Part shown: one piece after another, positions 63,356-64,000 of the stretch
Numbering within the stretch: the first letter of the stretch is position 1
Layout of the letters: every line of letters starts with the position of its first letter
Assembly: GCF_000183135.1 (NCBI RefSeq)
Contig: NC_014734.1
Span: 3,534,001 to 3,598,000 of the forward strand
DNA: 64,000 bases
DNA from: Paludibacter propionicigenes WB4
GTDB lineage: Bacteria > Bacteroidota > Bacteroidia > Bacteroidales > Paludibacteraceae
Reading direction: 5' to 3'
Position numbers and translations under genes: made by a program
Notes under the pieces: generated by a model
What the model saw: the letters and a program-made list of their open reading frames with translations, nothing else
What the model was told of the DNA's origin: nothing
Databases searched by the model: none

Positions 63356-63730
63356 ATGACCAGTCATAAAGATTTGAAAGTTTGGCAAAAAGGAATTGAA
63401 TTGGTGAAATCTATTTATGAAATCACCCAATTATTTCCTTCTAACGAACAGTTCGGATTGGTATCGCAAATGAGAAGAGCTGCAGTTTCAATTCCTTCAA
63501 ACATAGCTGAGGGTTGTGGACGAAATTCCGATAAGGAGTTGATTCATTTCCTATATATTGCTTTGGGTTCAGCTTCTGAATTGGAAACGCAAATAATTAT
63601 TTCACAAGAATTAGGCTTCATGCAAATTGAGAAATCAGAACAAATGCAAAGCTTGATTTTTGAAATTATTAAAATGACTTCTTCGCTTATTAAATCTATT
63701 AGAATCCGTGATGAAAAATCAATCAACTAA
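63356..63730 (+). CDS. Four-helix-bundle protein (23S rRNA intervening-sequence type)
   Basis: 124 residues. It starts DLKVWQKGIELVKSIYEITQLFP and contains SQMRRAAVSIPSNIAEGCGR and ELIHFLYIALGSASELETQI, all hallmarks of the small four-helix-bundle family first known from intervening sequences in 23S rRNA genes and often found as scattered intergenic ORFs. It forms pentamers in known structures; its function is unsettled. It interrupts frdA-frdB and is bracketed by short GTTAC repeats (63266-63294 and 63761-63787), which suggests it moved in as a small mobile or passenger unit. Confidence 0.9.
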   Translation: MTSHKDLKVWQKGIELVKSIYEITQLFPSNEQFGLVSQMRRAAVSIPSNIAEGCGRNSDKELIHFLYIALGSASELETQIIISQELGFMQIEKSEQMQSLIFEIIKMTSSLIKSIRIRDEKSIN

Positions 63731-63760
63731 TATACTAACAACGGTTACTGTTCGGTTTTC

Positions 63761-63787
63761 GTAACTTGTAACTTGTAACTTGTAACT
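63761..63787. repeat. GTAACTT tandem repeats before frdB
   Basis: Nearly four copies of the 7-bp unit GTAACTT end 9 bases before the frdB start. The same unit occurs before lysA (52384-52397). Confidence 0.85.
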
Positions 63788-63795
63788 AAAAAGAT

Positions 63796-64000
63796 ATGGA
63801 CAAAACGATAAATTTAACGCTGAAAGTTTGGCGTCAAGCTGGTCCAAAAGCCAAAGGCAAATTTGAGACCTATAAAATAAACAATGTTTCTACTGATAGC
63901 TCATTCCTTGAAATGATGGATGTGCTTAACGAGCAATTAGTGTCTGAACGTAAAGAGCCGGTTGCTTTTGATCACGACTGCCGCGAGGGTATCTGCGGTA
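63796..64000 (+). CDS. frdB: Fumarate reductase/succinate dehydrogenase iron-sulfur subunit, 5' part
   Basis: The first 68 codons are present; the gene runs off the right edge. It begins MDKTINLTLKVWRQAGPKAKG and reaches the plant-ferredoxin-type cluster motif CREGICG, the start of the 2Fe-2S site. Same strand and operon as frdC and frdA, displaced by the inserted four-helix-bundle ORF. Confidence 0.94.
   Translation, partial: MDKTINLTLKVWRQAGPKAKGKFETYKINNVSTDSSFLEMMDVLNEQLVSERKEPVAFDHDCREGICG

Overview
The window looks like chromosomal DNA of a Bacteroidota bacterium, most likely a fermentative member of the Bacteroidales (a Paludibacter-like organism is my guess, not shown). The evidence is promoter elements of the TTG-N19/20-TAnnTTTG type, C-terminal type IX secretion (T9SS) sorting domains, a TPR-membrane-AraC regulator, gene pairs typical of the phylum (fur-purA, greA-HIT), and a three-gene fumarate reductase/succinate dehydrogenase set with a single b-type cytochrome subunit.

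Layout. 1-5.1 kb: the end of an upstream gene (possibly hsdR), then a tightly packed run of satD, a DUF3307 membrane protein, hsdS and hsdM. The satD promoter carries three palindromes at an exact 29-bp pitch. 5.4-37.8 kb: a leftward block of a very large surface-protein operon: a 5983-residue beta-helix-like repeat protein, a 3992-residue MBG/YDG/Ig-like/EF-loop protein, an OmpA-family protein and, last, a small STAS/SpoIIAA-like protein. Both giants end in T9SS-type domains. 37.8-40.6 kb: palindromic repeats, two small paralogous proteins of unknown function, a 21-bp heptad minisatellite and an AT-rich intergenic stretch with more repeats. 40.6-43.4 kb: two rightward regulators, a TPR-TM-AraC protein and a PAS-HxlR fusion. 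43.4-44.1 kb: apparently decayed DNA beside tRNA-Arg(CCG).

44.3-48.0 kb: leftward housekeeping genes (membrane zinc peptidase, purA, fur, an AlkD-like DNA repair protein). 48.1 kb: tRNA-His, convergent with a secreted GH9 enzyme fused to a degenerate NodB-like domain. 51-54.8 kb: rightward lysC, lysA and a glycosyltransferase. 54.9-58.4 kb: leftward GH31 glycosidase, HIT protein and greA. 59-64 kb: rightward miaB and frdC-frdA-(four-helix-bundle ORF)-frdB, the last gene cut by the window edge.

How the parts may work together. The giants and the OmpA protein probably form one cell-surface adhesion or matrix system: two T9SS-exported rods plus a peptidoglycan-binding outer-membrane anchor. GH9 and GH31 suggest plant-glucan use, and fumarate reductase suggests succinate/propionate fermentation. 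The most novel-looking item is the satD-DUF3307 pair. SatD has motifs resembling class III nucleotide cyclases plus a C-terminal helix-turn-helix, it sits behind three phased palindromes, and it is placed so that it could control the type I modification genes downstream. No searches were run; family names rest on motif recognition, and domain boundaries are approximate.
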